Shown here: piece by piece, positions 44,351 through 56,419 of the stretch
Layout of the letters: the number at the start of each line of letters is the position of its first letter
Position numbering within the stretch: the first letter of the stretch is position 1
From: Cliona cf. orientalis
Taxonomy: Eukaryota > Porifera > Demospongiae > Clionaida > Clionaidae
Direction of reading: 5' to 3'
NCBI GenBank assembly: GCA_963930775.1
Contig: OZ005689.1
Coordinates: 35,170,694 to 35,234,693 of the forward strand
DNA length: 64,000 bases
The notes under the pieces: model-generated
What the model saw: only the letters and a program-made list of their open reading frames with translations
Databases searched by the model: none
Told to the model about the DNA's origin: nothing
Position numbers and translations under genes: made by a program

Positions 44351-45669
44351 ATCGTAGTGGCTCTAGAGATGGAGGTGGGAAAGATCAGAAGTCAGTTAAG
44401 TGAGATACTTCGCTCCCTGCAAAAGCATGAATCGATCAAGAGCTGGAAAGTTGAGGGTTAGCTGAATTAGAGAGCCTTTTATCATCCTTTACAGCCAATT
44501 CACATGACAATCCTGATCCTCTAGCGAAGCAACTGTAACCAGGGTTTCATTTAGGATTTTTGTCAAGGGGGGGCAATTCCAGAGTTAGGGGGGGCGAAGA
44601 CTATAGTATGTTTTTCCATCTGTGAAGAATTGACGTGCTCATTAACTTCATTACATTAGTGGGGTCTGGAGGTATGCTCCCCTAGGAAAATTTTTAATGT
44701 TTCAACCTCTGAGACTGTTTCTGGTGGCTTCTGAACACTCAGATGGGGAAAGTCTGTCAGTAATATCCACTGGTTTCCCTCTATTTCAAGTCAAATGTTG
44801 TAAGGATGTGGTATATGTCTCCTACCCGCGAAGCTTTAGCTAATTTATGGCTTAAAAATGAGTAAAACTGCCGCTTTGGACACTTTCACCGTTTAAATCT
44901 TTTACTTGTGCATGTATTGCATTGTAGGGATGGTGGCTACTCTCAAGGGGGGGTGGGGGCAGCCAGCTTCCAAGGGGGGGGGGGGGGCGAGTGACCCCTC
45001 CCGCCCCCCCTAAATGAAACCCTGGTAACCTGTACATTATAAGATAATTGCACCTAATGCGGTTGTGCCGCTGATGCGACCAGTATCATTCAGTGTGCCA
45101 CCCAGCATGCGGTTGCTATCAACTCCATTATCTCCGATACGCACCTCTCCATCGTTTTCTCCACCATATCAGTCACCATTCCAGGATCAGTTTGCCACAC
45201 TGCTGTCACAGCCGCCGCAACAGCCATTCCAGCCAGTCCAGCTGCCGCAACAGCCAGCACAGGAAGCTCAGCCAGCCCAGCTGCCACAATGGCCACCACA
45301 ACAGCCAGCCCAGCCACCCAACAGCAACCCCTAAAGGCTCAGCCAGCCCAGCCACCACTTAACCCTGCCTATGTTACATTAACAATGCCAGCAGTATTTG
45401 AATATGTTAATGACGAGTACGGGAAAGTGGCTATTGCTCTTGCAAGGTACTCCTACTTCGGTAGGGAAGAAAGGAAACAGTCCACTTTCACCAGAGTGGA
45501 CAATACAGCCATATTCAACCCGTGGGCCATGCAGCAGCTGAAGCAGGATGTGGGAGGTCTCTACATGGATTTATCTGAGACAGAATTTGAATTGATTTGG
45601 CGGAGCAAATGTCTCAGCTCTATTGCTGTAGCTTGCCGCCACTTGAGTTACAACAAAAAAAAGAATTGA
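44351..45669 (+). CDS. Second BEN-like gene (partial)
   Basis: A first recognisable exon (44351 to about 44459, after an attatag acceptor) reads MEVGKIRSQLSEILRSLQKH, a likely coiled coil. The next coding block (about 45065-45334) is Pro/Gln-rich (SQPPQQPFQPVQLPQQPAQE). A frame switch near 45316 is needed to reach the C-terminal domain (about 45345-45666): LNPAYVTL, KVAIALARYSYFG, LKQDVGGLYMDLSETEFELIW, SIAVACRHLSYNKK. Order (coiled coil, P/Q-rich, LNP motif, domain with W...C...SI..C) matches the gene at 7339-9599, so the two are probably paralogues. In the first gene an intron resolves the equivalent frame switch; here no good donor was found, so a pseudogene or an assembly error remains possible. 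Confidence 0.55.
44539..45025. mobile_element. Harbinger-like MITE in an intron
   Basis: Starts CCAGGGTTTCATTTAGG and ends CCTAAATGAAACCCTGG, flanked by TAA on both sides (44536-44538 and 45026-45028). A 3-bp TAA duplication fits PIF/Harbinger. It lies between the coiled-coil exon and the P/Q-rich block of the BEN-like gene. G runs sit just inside each end. A reversed fragment of the same family is at 57363-57522. Confidence 0.82.
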
Positions 45670-45850
45670 TATTGTATTACTTTTGCAGACTAAGTAAAGC
45701 CTATATTGTAGAGTAAGTTTCTTCTGTATATTTGCCACTTGTAACTTTTTACCATGGCATCGTATTATCATCACAACCTCAGACACAGCCCACCCTTGTT
45801 TGCCTGCAACTGGTGTATATGGAAGGGTAGTATTACTAAAGCACGACATA

Positions 45851-46507
45851 TGTGACCGGATCTGAGAAAACCCGCCATATTCATCAATCCATGAAATTTT
45901 AGTTAGCTGTATATTTGGATAGCTGTATCATAGGGCTAACCTGCCTCCAAGTCTGAGACACATCGCGCGCTTAGCTGTGAGCTAGAGCGCTTTGTTTGCG
46001 ATCGCGCCACACCCTCAATAATCGAGAAATTACGGTTTAAAGGCGTTGCTATGCACACGTACGGCGTTTCCGTATACTACGCGTGAACCGGAAATCAATT
46101 AAATGGACCTGGGCGGAGCCGTTCGAAATGAACGTAAAGATCGAGCAAGGGTCGGATTTCGATGTTGACAACGGTCGGCGATTGTTCTAAGATGCCCAAG
46201 AAGCTAAAAAGGTGAGCGAACGTACAGTAGTTCGATGAATCTAGCTGTATCTAGGCAGAGAATTCTAATTAGCGCCCATAGCAACGGCCTCCGTGTACAG
46301 CGGCCGTACTGACTAGGTAGGTCAAGATGAAGGCTTATTTCGCCTTGGTAACTTACATTTACCCTCCGTAGGCGGTGTAGAAGGGTTCTTTGACATAAAT
46401 ATGACAAAAACTGGACTTCGATAATTTTTGACTGTTGATACTAAAAACGCGCATTGCGCCATATGTGCGTTTGACAAATATGCCGGATTTTCTCAGATCC
46501 GGTCACA
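45851..46507 (+). mobile_element. TGTGACCGG MITE, copy 4
   Basis: Starts TGTGACCGGATCTGAGAAAA and ends CAGATCCGGTCACA, ATA on the left and TAT on the right. The ATG module starts at about 46128 and has one stop. Confidence 0.85.
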
Positions 46508-46564
46508 TATATGCCTCCCACTTCTAGACCTAATAGAGTTAGTATACGATGTCATAAGAAAATA

Positions 46565-47454
46565 CCGTATTTTCCCGCTATTAAGCGCGTGCGCTTATCT
46601 CTCCAGGAAGAAAACCTGCGCTTAATAACAAAGTGCGCCTAACAGCGAGATGCGCCTAACTAAGAATAGCTAAATCAAGAATGCATGTGCGTTCGCGGTA
46701 TCATTTAAGGGGCGTGACCAATCGATCGATCGCACGATCGTTCACGTTGCTGCATTCCGCCCACGTCGAAATGGCGTTATTAAGGGAAGAACCTGATAAT
46801 CAGCTGTAGCCATCGTGATTTCGACTAACTTGAAAAGGTTGGAGCCCTGGGAAAGCTAGCAAGCGTGCGGATATGAGGTCAATGGTCACATATGCGCTTA
46901 TACGCGAAATGCACCTAATAACAAGTGCTTAGGCCAACAAAATAGCATGCGCTTAATAACGAATACCGTATAGCGGCAAATTTTCGTATGACTGGCCAAA
47001 ACACCCTTAGAATAAATTTTCGTATTTTTTAATTTCGTATGCTTGCTGTGGGAGATTGCGCGCATGCATAGCTGGTAGCGCTTGCACTTACATGCAGTAT
47101 ACGGTAACGCTAGCATCACTGGCTTCCTTGATCGTAATCGACGCCGATAGCGGTCCACTGGGATCAGAAGGGTCACTTCGTTTCAACGCCTTGGTAAAGA
47201 ATCGATAAAGAGACATCGTTCAGTGAGTTAGCCTTGCATTTAGCACCTGCCGCTAGCGACAGCTTGTGGTAGGCATATAGGTCAAAGGTCACACACGAAA
47301 GGAAATAAATTTCGTACGTTCAAATTTTCGCAGTTTTTATTTTCGTATAAGGGATGGAGCATACAAAATATACGAAAATTAGCACCATACGAAAATTTCC
47401 CGCTATACAGTATGCGCTTATAAGCGAAATGCGCCTAATAACGAGAAAATACGG
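46565..47454. mobile_element. CCGTA-type MITE with a second one nested
   Basis: Outer ends CCGTATTTTCCCGCTATTAA and the inverse AATAACGAGAAAATACGG, TA on each side (46563-46564, 47455-47456). The interior repeats gcgcttaataac-type phrases. The outer element is split by the inner one at 46966-47410. Confidence 0.82.
46966..47410. mobile_element. Inner CCGTA-type MITE
   Basis: Ends CCGTATAGCGGCAAATTTTC and the near-inverse GAAAATTTCCCGCTATACAG, TA on each side (46964-46965, 47411-47412). Inside the outer element, so it inserted later. Confidence 0.8.
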
Positions 47455-47464
47455 TAACAATTTA

Positions 47465-47900
47465 ATGTCTCCTCTAATTCTTGGGCAGATGCAATTGGCG
47501 CACAGCCTTCTTTGCCCTTAGTTGTGTATCAAATGCAATTGAGTCAGCATCATCAATCTGTATTATGGTAGATTCAGCTGCTTCAAAACTTGCATCATTG
47601 CGCAGGATACTCAGAAATATTAACCAGAGATTTTTTCTTGGAATTTGCATAGGCTCTAAACCTCACAATATACTTGAAAGTCGTAGATGTTGGCCTCTTG
47701 ATTATGTGAAACATGAGAATTTTGAAGAGGGAAACGTTGGGGTAGGGGGGGGATTCTACATCTTGGTCCTATGTAACAGTATAATAATATTATACCCATA
47801 AATATTTTAAGGGCAGCTTCGGGCTTTGCAACTAAAATTAGTACAGCAAAACCAAAGTAATTAATGAGCCTTATAGCCACAGGCCTGGCTCATGGTAAAC
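47465..47900 (-). other. Possible coding remnant, minus strand
   Basis: The minus strand between about 47600 and 47465 encodes LRNDASFEAAESTIIQIDDA and KKAVRQLHLPKN without stops, and a further open stretch lies at 47656-47880. I do not recognise them; they may belong to the decayed element at 48210-48653. Confidence 0.25.
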
Positions 47901-48209
47901 CATGAACACTTGAACAAAACCACTGGCCTAGAAGGATAAGAATGGTGTCGAAGATGCTATCAGCTGGGTGATAGTAGCTACTGTTGCTTGCAAACACTTT
48001 GACGTGTTGGCCGTGCTGCCACGATATTTGTTGCCATGCCCATCACCACGGACTCGCATAACCATAGCATTAATTTTCATGGGTGGTAAAATTTTGTGAC
48101 TGCCAAGTCAACCATGAAAATAACCCACCATACAGTAGTAGGCAACAGTGTAGAGACTTAAATCAGTCAGGGAGAGGGCACAAGTCCTTCAGAAAATGCA
48201 AGTGAGATG

Positions 48210-48653
48210 TCAAAGCCTGATGGAAGGATGATTTTCTGCCACAAATGCATGACGTGTCGTGAGTGATGCAGTCTTCACTTTAGTCATCCCATAACCATTG
48301 AATATGGGTGTTGCCTTCTCTGTGCAATCATATCTGTATATCATATCATAAAAAGCGCTTGCCTCCAATGGATTTAGAGGAAAAGACCAGGGGTGTAAAC
48401 ACAACATGCGTACATATTGTCCATACTCACATTTCTTGGCCTGCTCATGTCTCCTGTAAGCTCAAGAGACTATGAAACGATTCCTAGCAAAAGCCTTTTG
48501 CACAAATGTCAAGTGGGTATTGGCTGAGCAAGCATTGAGGGTCTCACCAGTGAGTGATTGCAGGGGAGGTTCAGTTACTACGTTGTGGCAGACCTCAGTG
48601 AGTAGCAGTGGTATCTCAGATCTCGTTATGATTGACGGTGGGAATCCCCCCAT
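48210..48653 (-). pseudogene. Two fragments of an invertebrate repeat-encoded protein
   Basis: One fragment (48653-48462) reads GGFPPSIITRSEIPLLLTEV then TEPPLQSLTGETLNACSANT. The other (48407-48210) reads LEASAFYDMIYRYDC then VKTASLTTRHAFVAENHPSI. Both match a widespread invertebrate repeat-encoded protein that I recall as having ...ALRYG...C.CG...HAL.C..GGF..IRHNEIRD...LL.EVC..V..EP.LQ.LTGE. In that protein the second fragment precedes the first, so the order here is swapped: two copies or a rearrangement. Family identity is from memory. Confidence 0.5.
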
Positions 48654-48659
48654 TATGAC

Positions 48660-49308
48660 TGATTATTTCAACTGTGAATTGAGCTCCAAAATTGCATGTT
48701 GCAGCTTAAGTAAGGTGCATCTCTATATTCTCTGTTGTGAAGATAGAAACCAAGTTTTTGCAGTGGGAAGACAAAGAGCCAGGAGAAGGCGCCTTTCTCT
48801 TTGGCTCAATTCTTACATCATTTCAGCTCTGGAGGACGATGATAGTAAATATATACATTGTTTAGTTGTTGAATGTGTCTCAAACAGTTGCTTCTCCTGG
48901 TGTTTTTCATGATGGTTGATGTTTATTCATGGTCAACTGTTTGATACATTTCCTGGGACACAATTGAGATCCGGTCACTTCAGGTGTTCTGAAGATTGGA
49001 AAGCTGCTGGTAATGACGTAGCAGGATGGCCGAGGCCTAATCCTCCAAATGTGACAGGAAGGGTTATTAATTTAGGTCTATCTCCAGAGTAGAGCAGGAA
49101 GGATGACGGTGACCAGTTAGTGTTGGAATGAAGTACTGACAAATTGCTTTCTCAAGAGGGAACAAGTGGTCATATTATATGGAATTGTTCATAACACATA
49201 AGACCAGAAACTTTATATGCTGTGAGTGAATGTGGCATATGCAGCATGCGGTTGAGACACTGCCACCTGGGCTACATGCTCAATTTCCTTTGTCCACTGT
49301 TGTTTAAC
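48660..49308. other. Spacer, nothing recognised
   Basis: No gene or paired repeat was supported in this stretch. Confidence 0.35.
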
Positions 49309-49408
49309 ATGTATGACAAAATGTGGACTTCAACAAATTTCGACCTGAGCTACTAAAAATGCATTGTGCGAGTCACACGCGGATCTCTTACAGCCAAATC
49401 TGGTCACA
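49309..49408 (+). mobile_element. TGTGACCGG MITE fragment (right end)
   Basis: Only the right ~100 bp remain: tatgacaaaatgtggactt, then gacctgagctactaaaaatg, and the end ccaaatctggtcaca. Confidence 0.75.
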
Positions 49409-50156
49409 TATATGGGCAAAAAATCCTCCATCCCCCTTCTAGACTTAAGAAAAAAGTGTTTTGGCCAAGCACGAGAAGTGTATGTGTATTATCATGCCAC
49501 AAGCACATGCAAGTACAGGTGCGAATGAAACGTGTACCAGACATTTAGCATTATGGCACAACCACTCAACCATTCTTCACACGGGCTATGTACTTTTTGC
49601 TATGCTCATGCATGTTAAGGCCTGGGCCAGCCCATACGCACGCGCCATACGCACGCACGCAGAAGTATACGGACAAAATTGATTACACGGAGGTGTGGCT
49701 AAATTATACAGAGGCGTGGCTACGGCTGACTTAGCAGTCCATCAAGAAGCGAGTGGCTAGTGAGTTTAGAAACATCTACAGTGTCAGTCGTTTAGCTTAC
49801 GCCTCTGTTTAACGTGTAGTGAATAGTTTGAGTTCGTCGCTAGGCTTTTCTCGTTCTACAAGCGAGCGGCAGCCGTATCGAGTGATGAAAACATTCGTCG
49901 AATACGGATTTGAAAAGAGCTAGTATAGGCTCTATCTAAGTATGACATAGGTTCTACAAGATGAGCTGCTGGGAGTTGGCATTCATCAACGTGCAAGTCT
50001 GCAAAACTCGATAGAAGGGTGCTCGAGGTAAGCAATTTTTGTAAGTATAGCATGTCTAGCCTTCGTGAAGCTTTGAAGCTACATTCCCAGCAGCTCAATA
50101 TATTTACGAAGTATTTAACATAAAAAAAAACTAAATAGAAGCCTTCAAGTAAGGTA

Positions 50157-50465
50157 CTGTATTTCCTCGAAATCTCGCCACACCTTGAAATCCCGCCGCC
50201 CTCGAAATGTCGCCGCATCTATCTGCCAACTCGTCCCAATAAATGCCGCCCTCGAAATCTCGCCGCATGGTAAGAGGTCGACAGCAATTTCCGTATGCGC
50301 ACGGACATTTTATGTGCATACGACTAGGCTTATTGAAGCTGTGTACGTGCATGCATATCGATCTGTAGACGCCGCCCTCGAAATCTAGCCGCCCTTGAAT
50401 TGTCGCCGCACCAAATGGAGCCTTGAAATAAAATCTCGCCGCGGCGAGATTTCAAGGAAATACGG
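50157..50465. mobile_element. CCGTA-type MITE, CTCGAAATCTCGCC family
   Basis: Ends CTGTATTTCCTCGAAATCTC and inverse GAGATTTCAAGGAAATACGG, TA on both sides (50155-50156, 50466-50467). Internally ctcgaaatctcgccgc-type phrases repeat five or more times. Confidence 0.82.
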
Positions 50466-51389
50466 TATTTCAAATCCGAATTTGACATTGTTTAGTTACC
50501 AAAATAGTCAATGACTTCAAAGCCACACCTACCGATGGTTAATTAACTAGGGGGCGTGGCGATTGGTATTAAAGTAAATGAAGGTCCACCCTTTTGTTTG
50601 ATACCCATCACCTGTTGCCAACTTGCTTATAACCTAGAGTATAATCAAGTATATTATTAACATTTATGGGCTTTAGTGGCCGAGACGGACCTTAACACCC
50701 ATGAGTGTGGATCTTGTATCACCCAAAGGTATTCATGAAGGAGAGTGAATACTCTACACTCTATCTGGACATCTCTCTAATCGCCAAGAGGTCATAGAAA
50801 AACCGGTAATATTATATGATTGCCCCTAGTTCATCCTTGCCTGAACTTCAGATAGCACTAAGTTCCAGATCGAGCAGAATATCTCACTGAACTCTCACAG
50901 CCAATTCTTTCTAGCATGGGGAATGAGATTTGTGATACCTTACGCTTTTTTTGTGGAGATACACCCGCCAGAAAATTTGAGAGGGGTACCCAACTTGGCG
51001 GAACGTATAAATATGGCAGCTGCGGATTCAAGGATACACTGATGGCTGATTTACCACATGCACTTGAAATAAAAATGGAGAAGTCTCGCTGACCTTCGAA
51101 TTTTGATTGTAGGTGGTAAATTTGGCATGGGAAATTAAAACTTCTGGATAATATTGTTGTGTCCAATATACGAGAGGAGTTACAGGCTAGGCACATCAGC
51201 ACTGAAGGCGAAAAACGCCCGAGTTACAGGCAAAGATTACAGAGATTTTACAAGGGGCACTAAGGGTACCTACTCTACTAACTCAAAATCCATCTAGACC
51301 ACTTTCTAGTCAACCTACAACGATATGAAGTGCTTGATTGTGAGGTACAGCTGGATTATCACCTTTAGAGCTAATAATTGAGAGCACCC

Positions 51390-51572
51390 TCAGTTAACAA
51401 AATCAACCATAACGTTCAATGCACTATGTGTGAGCCCTGTATCCTTCCAAGAGAATCTTGAAAAGGCTAGGACACTCACACTACCTCTTAGGTCATGAAA
51501 TAAATCTATCAGCTTATCGGCCTCAGCTCCTTCCCCAATGTGTAGCCTTCGCTTCTTGGGCCTCTCTGCCAT
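51390..51572 (-). CDS. Possible first exon of an unknown gene
   Basis: Minus strand from 51572: MAERPKKRRLHIGEGAEADK then LIDLFHDLR, followed by GGTAGTGTGAG that could be a donor. The basic RPKKRRL looks like a nuclear signal. A CpG-richer stretch lies upstream (51590-51660). No family recognised and downstream exons were not found. Confidence 0.3.
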   Translation of the reverse strand: MAERPKKRRLHIGEGAEADKLIDLFHDLRGSVSVLAFSRFSWKDTGLTHSALNVMVDFVN

Positions 51573-51599
51573 GTCAGACGATCAATTCCATTAAATAGT

Positions 51600-52843
51600 G
51601 CAACGGGCGCGGCATGTGTGCGGGATCAAGAGCACGCGCTACGCAGTGCGATAGGCGCAAGTGCTATAGTATAGTCTAGTATACTAGTAGAGTCGGAACA
51701 GTGGTGCCATAGTTCGTTTTTAAAGGTTTGTGAACATGCGGTAATTGTATTTTCCATAGGGAAGGGGACCATGAATATTGTTAAGTGCATCGATAGCACG
51801 GTGGGGCACCTGCCATACTCTTGTATTCTTGGTCTGTAAATACATATCTGAGAGCTCCCTGTTCCTGCTACTCATAGCATGTACATAATGTAGATGTGTA
51901 CTGAAACTTCTGAATAGTGGACACATCAGGGCATTAATCATTAAATAGCTTTTAGTTTTAATCGTCCGTTTTATAATTCAGGTTACCGATTTGTTCCAAA
52001 ATTTGGCCCTTCTAATTATTCGGGACTCATTACCGAATGATTGAAATAGTCTAATTTTCAGCAAATGTCGTCATGCGTATTATGCTATAAACGGGAATGG
52101 AATGCGCACGCAGAGTGTTGAATATTAATCTCTAAAACTTTGACGAAGCTAAAGCAATATTATTTTGATGCCAAATTTTTAGAAGAAATACAGTATTTAA
52201 TCTGGGCTGTGTGTGTTGTGCGTGAATGAAGGTAAGTCCCCTGAACCTTTGTGGTTGTGCGATAGTTAATTATCTTACCTTCTCATGTATTCAATTGGCA
52301 GGTTTGCAGAGACACACAGGACAAAAGACATGGTTGTGGCCAGGCAACTCGGGAGAATGTTCGTGTACGGAAAAGGAGATGGCCGATACAGCTCCACTGT
52401 AAAGTCCAACAGTCACGATAATATTGACACCAAACCACCAGACCAATGAGAGCAGATTGGTGAAATTGTTTTTCTAGCAAAATGTTCAGCTTTACAGACT
52501 AGTACAAGATTATCGTATAAGTATACCTTGTCCATTTAGTTTCAAAATTGAGTTCATCTTCATCTTCGTACCCCTGTAAGACTTGTAACTTGGATGACGT
52601 TTTCGAGTTCAGCTTGAGCAAATGCAATATGCAAACATGACCATCAAGAGTACTAAAGAGAGTGAGTACCATCAAGTACATGGGACAAAGGAGTTGCTTT
52701 GCGTAAAATTGCCCTGAGATACAATATTATGTATATTATTACCAGCATTTTAAGCAAAGAGCTGGTTGCTTAAAATCTCCCCTAGAGTAACTCTAGGTGC
52801 TTTACTTAATTCGATCCCTAGAGTAACTGTAGGTAATGATTGC
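51600..52843. other. Unassigned sequence
   Basis: Short open frames on the minus strand (51720-51941, 52283-52480) have no recognisable family. The phrase ccctagagtaact.taggt is duplicated at about 52781 and 52816. Confidence 0.35.
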
Positions 52844-53161
52844 TTAACTTTTTAGTCCCGAATGTTATATATATATTATATATAACGTGCACGCACGTAC
52901 CGTTCTGTACGAATGTTATATTTTTATAATGCCACACCCCAAGGTAGCTATTAATGCCGTGCTGGCTACCGTTCAGTCAAATCTGACGTTCACTGGCGTG
53001 GACCTTTACCAGACGGCGGTAACGCATGTGCAAACTTACTCTCGGGCGCCATCTATCATAGCTGCCTCTTCACTCGCTATCTGTGGCCTCTGCTGTGGTT
53101 TAGAACCCCCTCAACTGTTGATGCTGCACTTAGCATAGCACTAGGCTACATATCTTAGTAT

Positions 53162-55950
53162 GGCTACAGGCAGAGGTAGGCTCTATGATGCAGAGGAAAC
53201 TCTGAACATGCTCCTGGATGATGATGATGCTGAGAATGATGATTTTGATGAACCAATGTGCCCTGGCAGTGATGAATGATCTTGGTCTTGCTAGATGCAC
53301 AATTTGCTGGAGATTCCGTATAAAAATATAAATTACACACTAAGTAGAAAAAAAAATAATATTTTAAATAATTAATTTAGGGGGGAACTGGGAGCACTTG
53401 GAGACATAATTTTTGCACCGGCGCGCAGAATGGATCGAATGCAGAGATTTGACCTTTAGGAATTTTGATTCACACCTTAGAATTAAAGTTACAGCCCTTT
53501 GAAGTTTCCCCATATGTTTGTACAGGGAAGCCATGCGTTTGCAATGTTTCCGCCCACGCGCTACGTGAGGGGCGGGGCCACGCGCGCACATAAACGTGAC
53601 GACCTTTACCAACTTTGGACAAAATTGAAATTTAGGCTGCCTGCTTGCATTGTATGGTTCCACTATGCACCCAGCTCGATTATATGGTGGTTTTTGGACA
53701 ATTTTTTTTTCTGCTTAGTGTTCAGGTCGCCTTGAAACAATTGAAAAAAAAACATAAAAAAATTTAAAAGTATAAAAAACAATCCCGATCCAGATTTTGG
53801 CGATGATCGGTACACTCAGTAAACATAAAATAATACCAATAATATAATACAGGTTACTAAAACTAGAATCAAGCAGGTAATTTTCATGCTCTAGAGGTGA
53901 AGAATTTGACAGTCAAGATGAAAATCAAGGTGGCACCAGCTTCAGTCCTCTACCAGGTGCAAATGATTGCTGATGCTGTTAAATAAATGTGTAAATTCAT
54001 CAGTATGTAGGTAGCAGGTATGCATGTAGAGGAAGTGTGTGTGCATGTGCATGTGCATGTATATCAATGCATGACATTGTATGCATGTGAATTAAGACAT
54101 GCCAGATATTTATCATCACATACAATACGTAGATCAACCAGACCCCACCTACGGCGATCCTGTGCAAACACCCAGGAAAGATAAACCATGCTGCATACTA
54201 TTATGGCTTACATCATGCTATCTTCAGCGACAGCAGAACATATAGCAGTGACGAAGTAACGGCTTCACCACTTTGAAGTCCAAGACGTACGCAAAGGAGA
54301 CCAGCTAGAGGGCGCCAAAGAGGAACAATACGAGGTAGGGGTAGAGGGCGTGGAGGAGGTAGACTGAGGAATCGTGGAAGAGGAGGGCGTGGACGTGGTG
54401 GACGTGGACAAGGTGGGCACAGCCACAATGCACACAGTCAGTCTCCATGGAGCTCTATGACAGGTGCAGTGAAAGTAAAGTCATTCACTCAAAATGTTGG
54501 TCCTGCAGTTGTGTTATCAGCTTGTATCCTAGAGATCTTCAAGCTATTCTTCACACCAGCCCCGATCGATCTCATAGTCGAGCAGACAAATCTCTACGCA
54601 AGGCAGACTATGAGCAATGAGCTATACACCAAATGGGAAGCTGTCACTGCTGAGGAGATTTCTGCATACATGGGATTTATGATCCTAATGGGTATCAATC
54701 ACTTACCAGCTCTTTCTGATTACTAGAAGTTGGATCCTACGTATCGATATGGTCCCATTGCCGATAGAAAAACCCAAGATCGCTTCTTCGAGATTTCCCG
54801 ATACTTGCACTTCATCGACAACACCACCCTGCTTCCTTGGAGTGATCCAGGATATGATAAACGTGGGAAAGTCCGGCCTGTGATCCAAATTCTGTCTGAA
54901 AAGTTCCTACAGAATTAGAATCCACACCGAGAAAACTCAGTCAACAAGGCTATGATCAGATTCAAAGGGAGATCTAGTATGAAACAATACTTACCTAAGA
55001 AGCCAGTAAAACGGAGGTTCAAGGTGTGGGTTAGGGCTGATGGTGTGACTGGCTATGTTTGCGAATTTGAAGTGTATACAGGGAAAACAGATGGAGAGAG
55101 GGAGCTAGGATTAGGGGGGGAATGTTGTGAAGAGGCTAACAAGAAATATCACAGGGCACAATTACACTGTCTATTGTGACAACTTCTTTATAAGTGCCCC
55201 TCTCTTTCGTGATCTACAAGACAAGATATATGTATGTGGTACATACAATGCGACACGTAAATGCTATCCTAAAGATCTCAAGGGAAAGGTAAAATCTGGA
55301 TTAGGTAATCGCAGTAATGCTGAGTACAGATAGGATGGAAACTTGGTGGTAACACTCTGACAGGATACTAAAACTGTCTCTGTCTTGTCCATAAATTCCC
55401 AGCCCTACTCAGAGATAGCTGTGTCCCATCGGCAAAAGAATGGAGCTAGGGTTGATGTCCCATGTCCCGAATCAATCAGGCTTTACAACCAATATATGAG
55501 TGGTATTGATGAAAACGACCAGCTCCGAGGGTACTATGCCGTAAGGACCAAGTCAACCAAGTGTTATAAATATATCTCTTGGTTCCTGTTTGATGTGGCA
55601 ATCATCACCACCTTCATCCTCTACAAACCTACAAACGAGTACCTATAGTGGGAAAGAAGATGTCACTGAAGGAATTCAGAGTGGAGCTAGCAAATCAGCT
55701 TATTGGAAGCTACAACAGCCACAAATACCGTGGAAGGCCATTGACGCACCAATCAAGCTCGCGGAGACAAAAACTACATGTTTCGCACTACCCTACAAGA
55801 GCCAGCCAGGGTAGATGTCGATATTGCAGTAGCACTGAGGGTTAAACGACTACATGGTACTGCAATGAATGTGAGCTTAGGCTATGTCACACGGGTAACC
55901 CTAGTTCTGACTGCTTTCTCAAGCATCATCTGTCTGCTGGCTTATATGAC
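53162..55950 (+). pseudogene. piggyBac-3 transposase, multiply disrupted
   Basis: N-terminus 53162-53278 (RLYDAEETLNMLLDDDD, acidic), separated by an inserted MITE and non-coding DNA from an Arg/Gly-rich block (54290-54420, RGRGRGRGGGRLRNRGRGGR) and the DDE core (54457 on). At the first catalytic position the usual VDEAMI motif reads VNKAMIRFKGR, so the Asp is lost. The second Asp remains (YCDNFFIS), and the third is in SGIDENDQLRGYY. In-frame stops occur near 54725, 54918, 55332 and 55648, plus frame switches near 55120. The Cys-rich tail WYCNECELRLCHTG...CFLKHH ends near 55932. Clearly inactive. Confidence 0.88.
53336..53721. mobile_element. Short TIR element, CACTA-like, copy 2
   Basis: Starts CACACTAAGTAGAAAA and ends TTTTTCTGCTTAGTG. 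Body aligns with 11848-12200 in direct orientation. It splits the N-terminal exon of piggyBac-3 from the rest. Confidence 0.72.
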
Positions 55951-56099
55951 CAGCCCTAAACTACTGGTAGAACTTAGTAACTACATAACTAAACACTATT
56001 CTGTCATTACTTTGTCATTATTGTACTTCCATTCATTGAATGTTATCCTGGTCAGTTTATAGCACTGACCCACACTATTGTTTTACATACCTGGCCAGG

Positions 56100-56175
56100 C
56101 AGCCAGATTTATATGCTCGTTTTCACAGTTGCTCGCTCCTCCTTTCTCTCTCTCTCTCGCTCGCTCGCTCTCTGC
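56100..56175. repeat. CT/CG-rich microsatellite
   Basis: tctctctctctcgctcgctcgctctct near 56141-56168. Confidence 0.85.
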
Positions 56176-56419
56176 CTTCCCTTACGACTCTCGGACGTCT
56201 TTTTTGTTGGCGGTTGGTTATAGCACTTCGATGTAACTTCAAACCTGTCTCTCAACCTTTTTTATCGTCGCTTGGAGCTGACTGAACCCCGGAGCGATCG
56301 CTCACGGCCCACGAAAATGAGGTAGTCTTGTCAGGTACACGAAGTATTCTCAGTGTGCAATTAATTTCGGTATGTTGGGCGAGGCCGCGCTAGGATAATT
56401 ATTGTGCGTAAAGAGTTAA

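Larger units (their letters stand above)
52848..56415 (+). mobile_element. piggyBac-3 element, decayed
   Basis: A plausible left end is TTAA (52844-52847) then CTTTTTAGTCCC, and right end GCGTAAAGAG then TTAA (56416-56419). The inverted repeat is only about seven bases (CTYTTTA), so the ends are tentative. It contains the transposase remnant 53162-55950 and a CACTA-like MITE. Confidence 0.5.

Noticed and set aside
49005..49070. tRNA-like A-box phrase ggatggccgagg
   Set aside because: No matching acceptor or anticodon stems, and no good B-box at the right distance.
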